A DNA stretch of 64,000 bases from Pseudomonas sp. 5P_3.1_Bac2. GTDB taxonomy: Bacteria > Pseudomonadota > Gammaproteobacteria > Pseudomonadales > Pseudomonadaceae. A program made the translations under genes and the position numbers. The DNA lies in NCBI RefSeq assembly GCF_025465995.1, contig NZ_JANLNY010000006.1, positions 1,054,001 through 1,118,000 on the forward strand, read 5' to 3'. Below, in pieces: positions 46,554-56,203 of this stretch; the stretch's first letter is position 1, and every line of letters begins with the position of its first letter. A model generated the notes under the pieces. The model had not been told where the DNA came from. It was given only the letters and a program-made list of their open reading frames with translations, and did not search any database.

Positions 46554-47699
46554 TTAAAGCTCAGTCACCGCAATATGCGAGCTTAGGCTGCGCGATAAAT
46601 AGCGGTAAAAGTCACAAATGGTGCCTTCAAAATCCGCCGGCGAAAGCTGCCCGGAAGGTGCATGCCGCGAGGCCAAACCACGCTGCATGCGCTCCAGCTT
46701 CTCGCGGTCTTCACGGTTGACTTCATTCCACAGCGCGAGGCGCTCATCCAGCTCGGCGGCGCTGAGTTCCTCGCCATAAGTGGCAACCGTCCAGCGCACG
46801 CGAATCTGATCCACCGCCAAGGGCTGGATCGACAGTGACACCAATAGGGTCGCTGCCTGGCTGACGAGCTGAGTGGGGAACAGACAAAACAGCGTGGAGC
46901 GCCGCCGCTCCTCAGCGGACAAACCTGGCGCACCTAAGCCACGGGAGGCGGCGGAGTCCGGATAGTTGGCGCAATAGCTGGTAAAGGCCTCATCAGCCAT
47001 GGACTTACGACTTAAGCCCGTCGGCGTATAGGGGTGCAGCGTTTTGGGGTGCACCACCGAGAGGTGGTAAGCCTCCATAAAGTTTTCCACCAAACACTTC
47101 CAGTTGGTGTTCCAGATCTCCTCCTGGCTGTGCACATGGCGCATTTCGGCGGTTTGGTAATTGGCCAGCAGTGCTTCTAGATTGCCCAAGCGAGTGGCCA
47201 AGGGCGCGGCGTTATCGTCCAGGTTGACGTAAATAAAGCCGTTCCACAGTTCAGTTTTAAACTCCGGCAGGCTGCAACTGTGCGGCGTCACGCCTTTTTC
47301 TTGCATGCGCGGGGCATGGGCCAAGCGCCCGTCACGCTCATAACTCCAAGCGTGGTAGGAGCAGACAAAACGCCGCGTATGGCCCTTGCCTTCAGCCAGC
47401 GGCATACCACGATGGCGGCAGAGATTGGACAGCGCGCGAATCGTGCCCTCATCTCCTTTAATGAGGATCAGCGGCTCTTCGAACAGTTGCGTGGTAAAGA
47501 AATCCCCGGCCTCCGCCAGCTCATCGACTCGCCCCACGCAGTGCCATTCCTTTTTCAGGAAGCTTTCCACCTCGAACTGATAGAAATCCGGGCAGCTGTA
47601 AAACTGCCCAGGCAGGCACTGCGCCTGCGCTTCAGGCAACCCCGCCACGCCATGCAGACGGGTCACCATGGCGGCAACCTTATTGTGATTAATCCCCAT
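46554..47699 (-). CDS. Second Rieske non-heme iron oxygenase, alpha subunit
   Basis: The protein has 381 residues from the ATG at 47699 (GGAG 8 bases upstream); the longer open frame to 47816 is not supported. The Rieske ligands are Cys94-x-His96 (NLCRHRG) and Cys113-x2-His116 (CSYHAW). The iron site is NFMEAYH-LSVVH. It is related to, but clearly distinct from, the 44751 protein. Two Rieske enzymes plus a PhyH dioxygenase suggest stepwise oxidation or demethylation of one imported compound (inference). It is a single-gene unit with its own terminator. Confidence 0.9.
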   Translation of the reverse strand: MGINHNKVAAMVTRLHGVAGLPEAQAQCLPGQFYSCPDFYQFEVESFLKKEWHCVGRVDELAEAGDFFTTQLFEEPLILIKGDEGTIRALSNLCRHRGMPLAEGKGHTRRFVCSYHAWSYERDGRLAHAPRMQEKGVTPHSCSLPEFKTELWNGFIYVNLDDNAAPLATRLGNLEALLANYQTAEMRHVHSQEEIWNTNWKCLVENFMEAYHLSVVHPKTLHPYTPTGLSRKSMADEAFTSYCANYPDSAASRGLGAPGLSAEERRRSTLFCLFPTQLVSQAATLLVSLSIQPLAVDQIRVRWTVATYGEELSAAELDERLALWNEVNREDREKLERMQRGLASRHAPSGQLSPADFEGTICDFYRYLSRSLSSHIAVTEL

Positions 47700-47939
47700 C
47701 CGATTCACTCCACAGCTAATAGGCGGGCGCATACAGCCCATGGCCAGATTGATAGCAGCTGACACCGTTGCACTTCTCGCCAAAGCACAGACCGCGCCAT
47801 AACGAGCAAGCAGCACCTAGGTGCCAAGAAAGATTCAAGGAGAAGTTAATACGCCTGCAAACGCGGAGAAAGTTCGAAAAAACTGCGCTGAAGCAAGGAA
47901 AAATATGCCTCGGCCTAGGCTGTGGATTGGCTTCGGGGC

Positions 47940-48710
47940 AATGGTGGATAGATAAAGCGCCATCCACTCCAGCAACACCCGTAGGGTGGGCAACGCGAAG
48001 CTTGGCCGCCTCAATCCAAGTTCACCACCTGCGGCAACTACATAAAAACTGCTTGCCTCACAGCCTTTATTCGCCAGCAAATCTACGTTGCCAGCATTTC
48101 ACGGTGGATGGGTGAAGCGTCATCCACCCTACGTTCCAGCAACACCAACACCCGTAGGGTGGACAACGCGAAGCTTGGCCACCTTTACCCAAGCTCATCA
48201 CCTGTGGCAACTACATAAAGGCTGCCTGCCTCACAGCCTTTATTCGCCAGTAAATCTGCGTTGGCCAGCATTTCACGGTGGATGGGTGAAGCGTCATCCA
48301 CCCTACGCTCCAGCAACACCAACACCCGTAGGGTGGGCAACGCGAAGCTTGGCCGCCTCAATCCAAGTTCACCACCTGCGGCAACTACATAAAGACTGCT
48401 TGCCTCACAGCCTTTATTCGCCAGCAAATCTACGTTGCCAGCATTTCACGGTGGATGGGTGAAGCGTCATCCACCCTACGCTCCTGCAACACCAACACCA
48501 ACACCCGTAGGGTGGACAACGCGAAGCTTGGCCGCCTCAATCCAAGTTCACCACCTGCGGCAACTACATAAAAACTGCTTGCCTCACAGCCTTTATTCGC
48601 CAGCAAATCTACGTTGCCAGCATTTCACGGTGGATGGGTGAAGCGTCATCCACCCTACGTTCCAGTAACACCAACACCCGTAGGGTGGACAACGCGAAGC
48701 TTGGCCACCG
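47940..48710. repeat. Tandem direct repeat array, about 173-179 bp units
   Basis: Four full units begin at 47978, 48151, 48325 and 48504 (lengths 173, 174, 179, 173), with a partial unit before (47940-47977) and after (48677-48710). Each begins CCCGTAGGGTGG and contains CAACGCGAAGCTTGGCC, CACAGCCTTTATTCGCCAG and the inverted repeat GGTGGATG-N-CATCCACC. The length change in the third unit is one extra copy of the 6-base step AACACC. The units are nearly identical, so the expansion is recent. Short frames inside the units are products of the repeat, not genes. The GTAGGGTGGA...CATCCACC element occurs dispersed in gamma-proteobacterial genomes; tandem copies are unusual. Confidence 0.92.
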
Positions 48711-48746
48711 GCATTAAATTTATTCGGGCGTAATCCGTCGACAGCC

Positions 48747-49643
48747 CTAACGCAGGGCCGCCGTTTTCTCTTTAAGCCAATCCAACAGATGCCGCACGGC
48801 CGGACGCATACCGCGCTGGCCCAGATGCACTGCGTGAACCAAGCTGATCGGCGGGTGCAGGTCCAGCTCAACCCTCAACAGGCGTCCCTCGGCAAGGTCC
48901 TCAGCGACATAGAGCTCGGGGATCATAATCATGCCCAAACCACTCAGCGCAGCACTGCGCAAAGTAGCCATATCGTCCACCACCAAACGCGGCTCCAAGC
49001 GCACATCGACAACCTGCTCATCGCCATCCAACAACTGCCAATGGCACTGCCCTCCCGCCCCGCTCCAGGCAATTGCCGGCACCCGCTGCAAGGTCTCATT
49101 CAAGCTGAGCTTAAGCTCGCTCTGCCACTGCGGATGCACCACTAAAACCAAGGGGATGCGCGCCAGCAACACCGGCACATAGCCCAGCGGATAATCCAAT
49201 TGGCTGCGCGCACGGATAACAAAGTCGACGTTCTCGTTATGCACATCAACTGGCCGGTTAGACGCCTCGATATGCACCCGCACCCTTGAGTAGGTTTGCA
49301 GATAACGCAGAATCTCATCGGCAAAATACAGATTAAGCAGCGACGGCGGCAGCACGATGCGCACCGCGCCGCTCGGCTCGCGCTGCATTACCTCAACGGA
49401 GGCCAGCGCCTCATCAACCTGCTCAAAAATATCCAGGCAGCGCTGATAGAGCGTTTCGCCCTGCTCCGTCAGGCGAAAGCTGCGCGTGCTGCGCTCAATC
49501 AAACGGGCGCCAAGTTCACGTTCAAGCGCGCTGATGCCGCGACTCAAGGTCGCTCGGGAGATCCCCGTTTGCCGGTGACAGGCAGAAAACCCGCCCGCGC
49601 TGACCACCTGCTTAAACAGCTTTAAGCCATTGAGATCCGTCAT
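48747..49643 (-). CDS. LysR-family transcriptional regulator
   Basis: The protein has 298 residues. The helix-turn-helix is GGFSACHRQTGISRATLSRGISALERELG, and LIERSTRSFRLTEQGETLYQ follows. The effector domain includes ALSGLGMIMIPELYVAEDLAEG. It is divergent from the oxidoreductase at 49796 with a 152-base spacer, and probably controls it. Its 3' end abuts the repeat array. Confidence 0.92.
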   Translation of the reverse strand: MTDLNGLKLFKQVVSAGGFSACHRQTGISRATLSRGISALERELGARLIERSTRSFRLTEQGETLYQRCLDIFEQVDEALASVEVMQREPSGAVRIVLPPSLLNLYFADEILRYLQTYSRVRVHIEASNRPVDVHNENVDFVIRARSQLDYPLGYVPVLLARIPLVLVVHPQWQSELKLSLNETLQRVPAIAWSGAGGQCHWQLLDGDEQVVDVRLEPRLVVDDMATLRSAALSGLGMIMIPELYVAEDLAEGRLLRVELDLHPPISLVHAVHLGQRGMRPAVRHLLDWLKEKTAALR

Positions 49644-49795
49644 GGATCGCCCTCAACTCGCACATTGCGGTACCACTTGTATCACCTTTGCAAAAGTGAA
49701 AGCCATATACAGGGCTTCCCGTGATTTTTCTCATACATAAACTTGCCATCTGAATAGTTACTGCACCAATCCCTCTCGATTAAGTGGTTACCCCT

Positions 49796-50704
49796 ATGCA
49801 CAGCACAGTATTGATGGCACACACCTACGGCCCCGCCGAAGTCCTGCAATTCGCCGAGTTAGAACTACCTAAACTGGCGGCTGAAACCGCGCGCATCCAA
49901 GTCATGGCCGCCGGCATCAACCCCATCGATGCCCGACGCATGAGCGGCGAATTTCGCCACGGCACTCTGCCGCAAACCTTCGGTACTGAATTTGCCGGGG
50001 TGATCGTTGAGGTCAATGACCCTCAGAGCAAGTGGAAGGTCGGTGATGAAGTGCTCGGCTCCGGCGCCGGCTTTACCCATGCCACAGTGATTGATGTGCC
50101 CGTGAGCAATCTGGTCGCCCGCCCGGCTAATCTGGACTGGCTTGTCGCCGGCTCTCTGGCCGGAGCAGCACAAACCGCGATGACTATCCTGCAAGAGCTG
50201 CAAGAAAAGGGGCCGGTGAAGTCACTGCTGATTCATGGTGCATCAGGCGGCGTAGGCTCGATCACCGTACAACTGGCCCGCGAATTAGGTATCGACGTGG
50301 TGGCCACCGCCTCACAGCGTAACCACGAGTACCTTGAAAATCTCGGCGCCACCCCAGTGCTATACGGCGCTGGCCTGACGGAACGCCTGCAAGCCATACA
50401 CCCAGAGAAATTCGACGCGTCTCTCGATATGGCCGGCACCGAAGACGCAACCCAAGCCTCCTTGGCTACCGTGAAAAATGACGGGTTTCTCGGCACCATC
50501 GCCGGCCGGCCACTGTCCTCATCGCGCATCCAACCGATGTGGGTTAAACGCAATAAAGCCAACTTGCAGCACGTGGTCGACGGCGTCGCTGAGGGACGCC
50601 TGAGCTGGCTGGTCAGCAACAGCTACCCGTTTGCCCAAGCGGCGGAGGCCTATAGCGCGATTTTACAGGGGCATACTTGGGGCAAGAGTGTGCTGAGCTT
50701 CTAA
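49796..50704 (+). CDS. NADP-dependent quinone-oxidoreductase-like MDR enzyme
   Basis: The protein has 302 residues from the ATG at 49796. It belongs to the zinc-free medium-chain dehydrogenase/reductase family: GINPIDARRMSG, GTEFAGVIVEVND, the nucleotide loop IHGASGGVGSITVQLAREL, and SLDMAGTEDATQ. There are no structural zinc Cys residues. Such enzymes reduce quinones or enones. It is divergent from the LysR gene, a common pairing. Confidence 0.88.
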   Translation: MHSTVLMAHTYGPAEVLQFAELELPKLAAETARIQVMAAGINPIDARRMSGEFRHGTLPQTFGTEFAGVIVEVNDPQSKWKVGDEVLGSGAGFTHATVIDVPVSNLVARPANLDWLVAGSLAGAAQTAMTILQELQEKGPVKSLLIHGASGGVGSITVQLARELGIDVVATASQRNHEYLENLGATPVLYGAGLTERLQAIHPEKFDASLDMAGTEDATQASLATVKNDGFLGTIAGRPLSSSRIQPMWVKRNKANLQHVVDGVAEGRLSWLVSNSYPFAQAAEAYSAILQGHTWGKSVLSF

Positions 50705-51714
50705 GCCAGTACTAGGCCACCCAATTGCTCTTGCGACGCGGCAGTGCCCCAGTGTTAAAGCCCACGCATTGCCGCTTTGCCGCGCAGGACATGCACAGCC
50801 ACCTCGACGATTAGCCAGCGCCTATCACAGCACGAGCTAAGACAATCTGTACTTACCGGTCCAAGCTGCAAATCGCTATTCTCCATACTACGCAAGCCCG
50901 CTGAACTGAGCAGGAGAGAAAGTCATCCATTGCCTCTGCATCGAGCCTATCTATTTCACCCTCGCAACACGCCCCCCATCTAAAAAAACAGCTCAAATAT
51001 CTTGATGCACAACTAATCAGAGCCCGGATGACCCACACGGTCGCCTGCACTTGATGCAGATTCGCATCAAGCCCTGATAGAGCACATGACAGAACAATAC
51101 CAGCGACCTTTGCCAATACTCGCGAGCCGTGCCCCTCCAGAAGCAGCCCCTGCAATAGATATTTGGTCTACAGCAACACCTCTATGCGGCACACCAGATC
51201 TAGAACCTTTACGGATAATTTCCTGTGTCTGCTAATAGGCGCTTTAGACAGGCGCTTGCGTCTTTACGCAAGTGAAACCTGCGCAAATCCTAGCTATCAA
51301 ATCGCCTTATTTCATACGCAGATATAAAAGTTAGTGCCACATACCCCGGGCCTCAGCAAACATCAAAACTGTCATGCTGATCTCAAACAGCCATAACACA
51401 TAAATCATCTACCCCGCTGAATAGCGCGATGCTTTCATAGCCCTCATTGAGGTCAGGGCCTGGCAGATAACATGAATGCAGATTTGAGCTATGCGCCCTT
51501 AGACCGCACGCCAGTTCAGGAACTTTTAGAGCTAATCCACCTCAAAAAATTTCTACGCTGTGAAAAATCAATACTAATATAAAATTTCACAAGCACCGAT
51601 CACGCACACGAATAACGGTCACGGGGTGAGCATGCTTTAATACAGAATACAGATGCACTCAAGCAATTACATAATCTCACTAGATATTACCAACCCATAT
51701 AGACGGATGGACCC
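50705..51714. other. Gene-free region of about 1 kb
   Basis: No convincing coding frame is seen. A 100-codon minus-strand frame at 50853-51155 has no RBS or family motif and unusual composition. The right part, from about 51180, is A+T-rich and carries the promoter of the esterase gene. No repeats or tRNA were found. Confidence 0.4.
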
Positions 51715-52575
51715 ATGAACAATACAAATGAGCTACTAGAACTTGCAAAAAACATGCGCAGTAGCTACAGAAGTTTAATACCTAGTGCTGGCAGCCCTGA
51801 TGAAGTATACAAGCTTGAAGATATTTCCATCCCCTCTAGAGATACCGGGCGAGCCATTGAGGGCAAGCTTTACTACCCGCGTGGCAATGCTGCCGAGTCC
51901 ATCACCGTATTCGCCCATGGCGGATGGTGGGTTTCTGGTGATTTGGAAACCCATGATGTACTCCTACGTTACTTGGCTAACAACCTTAATACACTGGTAC
52001 TGTCTGTCGGTTATCGACTGGCGCCTGAACACTGCGCCCCCGCAGCGACCAACGATGTGACGGATGCATTTCATTGGTTACATAAGCGCTTTAGCAGCAT
52101 CAAAAAGACCTTCCTGGTCGGCGATAGTGCAGGCGGTAATATTATGGCCAGCCTTAGCACTCAACTAAATGCTGAGCATAAGGTCTCGGGTGTATGGCTG
52201 ATCTACCCAGTTTTGGACGTCAACATGAACCCAGAGTCGTTAAAACGCCTGGCCACTGAGGACTTCCCTACCCTAGACATCCTTAATATGTTCAAGCAAA
52301 GCTACACCGCAGGTCAGGTAGGTGAGCAAGATCCGCTGGTCTCGCCAGTATTTGCTGATAACAGCAATATACCGCCGACTCTCATAAGCGTCGGTGAGGC
52401 TGACCCGCTAATTGAACGCTCCCGTGACTACCATAATGCGGCACCAAACAGCAAACTTCTTACCTACGCCAAGCAAAGGCACGGCTTTATTCAGTTCTTT
52501 AAGAACAAACAATACAACGCCCTCGGACAACAGGCCTTAGATGACGGCATTGAATTCCTGAAAAGCGTTGATTAA
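51715..52575 (+). CDS. Alpha/beta hydrolase, hormone-sensitive-lipase family
   Basis: The protein has 286 residues. The oxyanion motif is HGGWW, the nucleophile elbow is GDSAGG, Asp lies in SVGEADPLIERS and His in KQRHGFIQF. YRLAPEH is typical of the HSL esterase branch. It probably hydrolyses a small ester or formamide. Its gene is more A+T-rich than the core genes and stands alone. It is convergent with the RidA operon. Confidence 0.88.
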   Translation: MNNTNELLELAKNMRSSYRSLIPSAGSPDEVYKLEDISIPSRDTGRAIEGKLYYPRGNAAESITVFAHGGWWVSGDLETHDVLLRYLANNLNTLVLSVGYRLAPEHCAPAATNDVTDAFHWLHKRFSSIKKTFLVGDSAGGNIMASLSTQLNAEHKVSGVWLIYPVLDVNMNPESLKRLATEDFPTLDILNMFKQSYTAGQVGEQDPLVSPVFADNSNIPPTLISVGEADPLIERSRDYHNAAPNSKLLTYAKQRHGFIQFFKNKQYNALGQQALDDGIEFLKSVD

Positions 52576-52984
52576 TTAGTATTAAATATACCCGGTCAAT
52601 CACTGACATACAGATCAATGGTTGACTGGTTTTACAGGGGTATAGTGTAGAGTTTAGTGGAAATATTTGATTTAAAAATACTAATGAAATCACTGATGCG
52701 TGCAACTAAAATTTAATTTTCGACAGCTACAGGCCAACATAGTATCTGCATCACAGGCTAAACCCCCCCCAATTACACTACCACTGACCCGCTATGTATA
52801 CATTAATGGCAAGCGCTTTTATTTAGCTTATTTAAAGACGCTTATGCTGTCGATAAAACAAAATTTACCAGTACACATGAACACTACCATAGAGAAAACT
52901 TAAGGTGATTGCAGCTAGTGCAATCACCTTAAGTACTGCGCTTAAATGTTCATGCAAACCCTAATGAATAGGATAGCGGGAACG
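52576..52984. other. Convergent spacer
   Basis: The spacer between the esterase and RidA stops is A+T-rich and holds only a weak 67-codon frame (52700-52903) without RBS. The strong hairpin listed separately closes the RidA operon. Confidence 0.45.
52889..52934 (-). terminator. Terminator of the oxidase-MFS-RidA operon
   Basis: The perfect 15-bp stem ACTTAAGGTGATTGC/GCAATCACCTTAAGT (52898-52934) has a 7-base loop and is followed on the minus strand by TTTTCTCTA. It lies 51 bases after the RidA stop. Confidence 0.8.
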
Positions 52985-53338
52985 CTACTTAATGTAAGCA
53001 AAGGCTTGCACTTCTATTAGGTAACCGCCGCTGACCAAGTCGCTACCTACACAAGCTCGAACCGGTTTGGGACAATTCGCAAGCCAGGCCTCATAGGCAA
53101 CATTCATTTCAGCAAAGTCATCAATATCCGCGAGCCATATCTGCACTCTTGTTAGATCCTGTTTAGAGGCGCCTACCTGACTGAGCAACTGATCAATCTG
53201 TGCCAAAACTTGGTGGGTCTGCCCTTGGATATCCAGCGATGTATCGGCGCAGACTTGCCCTGCCGTTTCGATGAAATGGTCATAACGAACGACTTGGGAC
53301 ATCAAGTGGTTTTCTTTAATGCGAGTAATCGATGTCAT
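52985..53338 (-). CDS. RidA-family imine/enamine deaminase
   Basis: The protein has 117 residues. RidA features are present: TSITRIKENHLMSQVVRYDHFI, ETAGQV, TRVQIWLADIDDFAEMNVAYEAW, and the Arg of PVRACVGS. The family hydrolyses reactive imines formed by flavin oxidases and PLP enzymes. It lies 4 bases after the MFS gene stop; with the FAD oxidase two genes upstream it would clear the imine product (inference). Confidence 0.92.
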   Translation of the reverse strand: MTSITRIKENHLMSQVVRYDHFIETAGQVCADTSLDIQGQTHQVLAQIDQLLSQVGASKQDLTRVQIWLADIDDFAEMNVAYEAWLANCPKPVRACVGSDLVSGGYLIEVQAFAYIK

Positions 53339-53342
53339 TATT

Positions 53343-54656
53343 TTAGTGTCCCTGGACAGGCTTTAAGCCAGTTTCTGGAGCCCAAAGCTGGCAAACAATA
53401 GCGCCCACCAGTAGTGCCAATACGCAACCGCCAAGCGCCGCGGGCGTGCCGTAACTTTCCATTAGCACGGGCAGAATAAAGGTACCGCCTGCACCACCTA
53501 ATCGACTTGCAGCCACTACAAAACCTACGCCGGAGGCGCGCAATTCGGTGGGGAAAAGCTCAGGCGTATAGGCAAACTCCAAGACGCCGGCACCAGCCAA
53601 TACGCAAGCGAATACCGCGAACAGCGTGACCACTAGTAACGCAGGCATGCCGGACCAAAGAGCCAGCACGGCCAGACTGGCGGCAGTGATATAGAAGCTA
53701 CCGACCAAAAATGCCCGGCGCGAAATCTTGTTAATAATTAACAAGCCAATGATCGATCCCAAGAGCAGAAACACGTTGTACACGATGCCACTGGCGTAGC
53801 CATCTTCAACATTAAGCGTTTCCAGAATGCGCGGTATGAACGTGCTCATAGCGAAGTACGGAATGACTTGGCAGGTATAGAACATCGCACCTACAAAGGT
53901 GTTGCGTCGCCACTTTTTACTAAACAATTGCGTCCAGGAAGCCGACTGCGTCTTTGCATCTGCCTGAGGTAGCTGGATATCGCTGCCAAGGCGCTTACTG
54001 ACGATCTCGCGCGCTTCAGCTTCACGCCCTCTATTGATTAACCACAGAGGGGATTCAGGTGTATTAAACCTTACCAGCAGCACCACAAAGGCCGGCACAG
54101 CGCTGCTGAAAAGAATCCAGCGCCAAGCATCATCGCCGAGACTCTGGAGCATATAACCGATCCCGTAAGCGCAGCTAAAACCTGCGACCCAAGCGACCAT
54201 CATCATGCTCATCAAGCGCCCTCGCAGGCGTTTGGGCACCAGCTCACTGACTAATGAAATCCCCACGACGTAATCTGCGCCCAAAGCAAAACCTAGGATC
54301 AGGCGCAGTACTAAGAGCTGCGTAGGATCAGTGACAAAGAACTGCGCGACTGAGGCGATGAAAAAAACGCCCATCGTCCAAGTGTAAATATTTTTACGGC
54401 CAATACGGTCGGCAAGCGGTCCAGTCAGCAAGCTGCCAAACAAAATGCCAATCAAAGATGCCGAGCCGATTAACCCCAACCAATAGGTGGTCAGCCCGAG
54501 CGGTGTGGTCGCTAGGCTCATGGCAATGCCAATCAAGCCTAGAATGTAGCCATCGCTGAACTGGCCACCCATACCGCCGGCAGCAGCTTTGATATGCAAT
54601 GAACGTAATGGCGCATCTTCGAAAACATGCGCTGAGGTTTGGGAAATTGTTGTCAT
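53343..54656 (-). CDS. MFS transporter, sugar/aromatic-acid porter type
   Basis: The protein has 437 residues and 12 membrane helices. Motifs: DGYILGLIGIAMSLATTPLG near helix 1, GSLLTGPLADRIGRKNIY (motif A), PESPLWLINRGREAEARE and the second-half ELRASGVGFVVAASRLGGA. This is the sugar-porter/acid-H+ symporter branch, so it is probably an importer. It lies between the oxidase and RidA genes and probably supplies the oxidase substrate. Confidence 0.92.
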   Translation of the reverse strand: MTTISQTSAHVFEDAPLRSLHIKAAAGGMGGQFSDGYILGLIGIAMSLATTPLGLTTYWLGLIGSASLIGILFGSLLTGPLADRIGRKNIYTWTMGVFFIASVAQFFVTDPTQLLVLRLILGFALGADYVVGISLVSELVPKRLRGRLMSMMMVAWVAGFSCAYGIGYMLQSLGDDAWRWILFSSAVPAFVVLLVRFNTPESPLWLINRGREAEAREIVSKRLGSDIQLPQADAKTQSASWTQLFSKKWRRNTFVGAMFYTCQVIPYFAMSTFIPRILETLNVEDGYASGIVYNVFLLLGSIIGLLIINKISRRAFLVGSFYITAASLAVLALWSGMPALLVVTLFAVFACVLAGAGVLEFAYTPELFPTELRASGVGFVVAASRLGGAGGTFILPVLMESYGTPAALGGCVLALLVGAIVCQLWAPETGLKPVQGH

Positions 54657-54710
54657 TATTTTTTTCCTTGGGACGGTTATAGCTATTTACTGCAGTTCCT
54701 CGACGTTGAC

Positions 54711-56033
54711 TTAAATGTCACCGCCTGCGGTTTTCGATTCGCTTTTAAGGCGCATACGCGCACCTAGGGTGCGCAACGGGTCAGGAGGCACCCAGCTTGG
54801 ATTACTGTGGTTAAGGATGAACTCCAGGTCAGGGCTTTTAACGTTATTGATGTAGTCCGCCATGTAGTAGCCGAGGTAAGTTCCCTTAGCGACACCCACA
54901 CCATTGCACCCCCCAATGACGTAGACGTTATCCGCCGCTTTTTTGAAGATGGACTCATGGTTGAGCGTCATGCACAGCATGCCGCCCCAGGTGTAGTCAA
55001 AAATCATCTTCTTTAACTGCGGGAAGCGCACCTCAAACGACTTACGATGCTGTGCCCAAGCGCTGTGCAGGCCTTCTTGAGTGCTCTGCAATGTTGGCTC
55101 AAAGTCCAAGACGTTACGGATAAAAATGCGCCGGTCATTAGTTAGGCGCACCGTTGTACCCGCAGGATGCGCAGAGGTCAGCCCCCAAGCAGCAACGTCT
55201 TTGAAATGGCGTTGATAGTCGTCATCGGACAGTTGCTCAGTCAGGCTTGCATAGGTGAACACCGGGGCCAAGCGGTTAGCCACCTGACCAAACTCCTCAC
55301 TGTAAGCATTGGCGCTCAGTACCAAGGTGTGGGCACGCAATGTTCCACCGACCACCTTGATGACATTAGGTGCACCGTACTCGCAGGATACAACCGGGCT
55401 TTGCTCAAAAAGGCTGACATTGCTAGGCAAGGCTGCGGCAACCCCGCGGACCAAGGAGGCCGGATTCATCAGGATGTTGCCAGGCGTATAAATAGCCGAC
55501 TGGTAGTAAGACGTACCCAGGCGCTTTGCCAACGCTTGGCCTTGAACCCGCTCATAGTCGAAGTGGCAGGCTTCAAGCGTTGCCGCAAAGCTGTCAAGGC
55601 CGGACAGGTTACTGCTTTCGTGAGCGGCCATATACTTGCCAGCCAAGTGCCAGTTGCAATCGATGTTGAACTTGTCTTTGAAATACTTCAGCCGTTCGAT
55701 GGCAAAGGTATTGAGCCGATAAAGTTGGTGATCATGGGCAATATCGGGCTTGCCTGCATCTAAGTTATGCGGCAAATCAATGATAAATCCGGCGTTACGC
55801 CCTGAGGTTCCCTGCCCTACACGCATAGCCTCAATCAAAGCAATTTTTGCAGTTGGATTTAATTCAGCGAGCCTGTGAGCAAGTGAAAGCCCAGTGTAAC
55901 CGGCACCAATGATCGCAATATCGAAGCTTTGTTCGCCTTTGAGGCGTTTGCCTAAATGCTGATCTCGATTTGGCGAAGTTTCAAACCAACCCAGATCACC
56001 GTCGACGCGCGGGAATTTTTTTATTTTTTGCAT
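54711..56033 (-). CDS. FAD-dependent amine/amino-acid oxidase (DAO, PuuB-like)
   Basis: The protein has 440 residues. The FAD Rossmann motif is DIAIIGAGYTGLSLAHRLAE (about 38-57); GTSGRNAGFI, and the C-terminal WGGMLCMTLNHESIF and VYVIGGCNGVGVAKGTYLGYYMADY are typical of the glycine-oxidase/gamma-glutamylputrescine-oxidase group. It would oxidise a C-N bond to an imine. It is the first gene of an operon with an importer and RidA, and is divergent from a LysR gene. Confidence 0.9.
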   Translation of the reverse strand: MQKIKKFPRVDGDLGWFETSPNRDQHLGKRLKGEQSFDIAIIGAGYTGLSLAHRLAELNPTAKIALIEAMRVGQGTSGRNAGFIIDLPHNLDAGKPDIAHDHQLYRLNTFAIERLKYFKDKFNIDCNWHLAGKYMAAHESSNLSGLDSFAATLEACHFDYERVQGQALAKRLGTSYYQSAIYTPGNILMNPASLVRGVAAALPSNVSLFEQSPVVSCEYGAPNVIKVVGGTLRAHTLVLSANAYSEEFGQVANRLAPVFTYASLTEQLSDDDYQRHFKDVAAWGLTSAHPAGTTVRLTNDRRIFIRNVLDFEPTLQSTQEGLHSAWAQHRKSFEVRFPQLKKMIFDYTWGGMLCMTLNHESIFKKAADNVYVIGGCNGVGVAKGTYLGYYMADYINNVKSPDLEFILNHSNPSWVPPDPLRTLGARMRLKSESKTAGGDI

Positions 56034-56106
56034 AAATGCTCTCCTCGTAAACGCCGCTAAAGTCGTTCACAGAGGCCCCATCAACAAGCGATATAATTTC
56101 ATCCTG

Positions 56107-56125
56107 GCATTCCGTTTCGGAATGC
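56107..56125. promoter_or_regulatory. Palindromic operator candidate for the LysR at 56204
   Basis: The perfect inverted repeat GCATTCCG-TTT-CGGAATGC lies 74 bases upstream of the oxidase start and 79 bases upstream of the LysR start. Its place and symmetry fit a shared LysR binding site. Confidence 0.6.
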
Positions 56126-56203
56126 TAAGAACAGGCCTAATGCGTTAGGCTAGCGCTTGCTAAAACCCACAGTCCTTAACCACAGAACTCACGAGTGCGC
56201 GGT

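Noticed and set aside
47768..48641. Short proteins encoded in the 173-bp repeats
   Set aside because: The frames arise from repeat copies (recurring HFHGGW-like words) and have no RBS.
47940..48710. CRISPR array
   Set aside because: Units are about 173 bp and nearly identical along their whole length, with no unique spacers and no cas genes.
50853..51155. 100-codon minus-strand frame in the 1-kb spacer
   Set aside because: No RBS, no motif, Cys-rich random-like composition.
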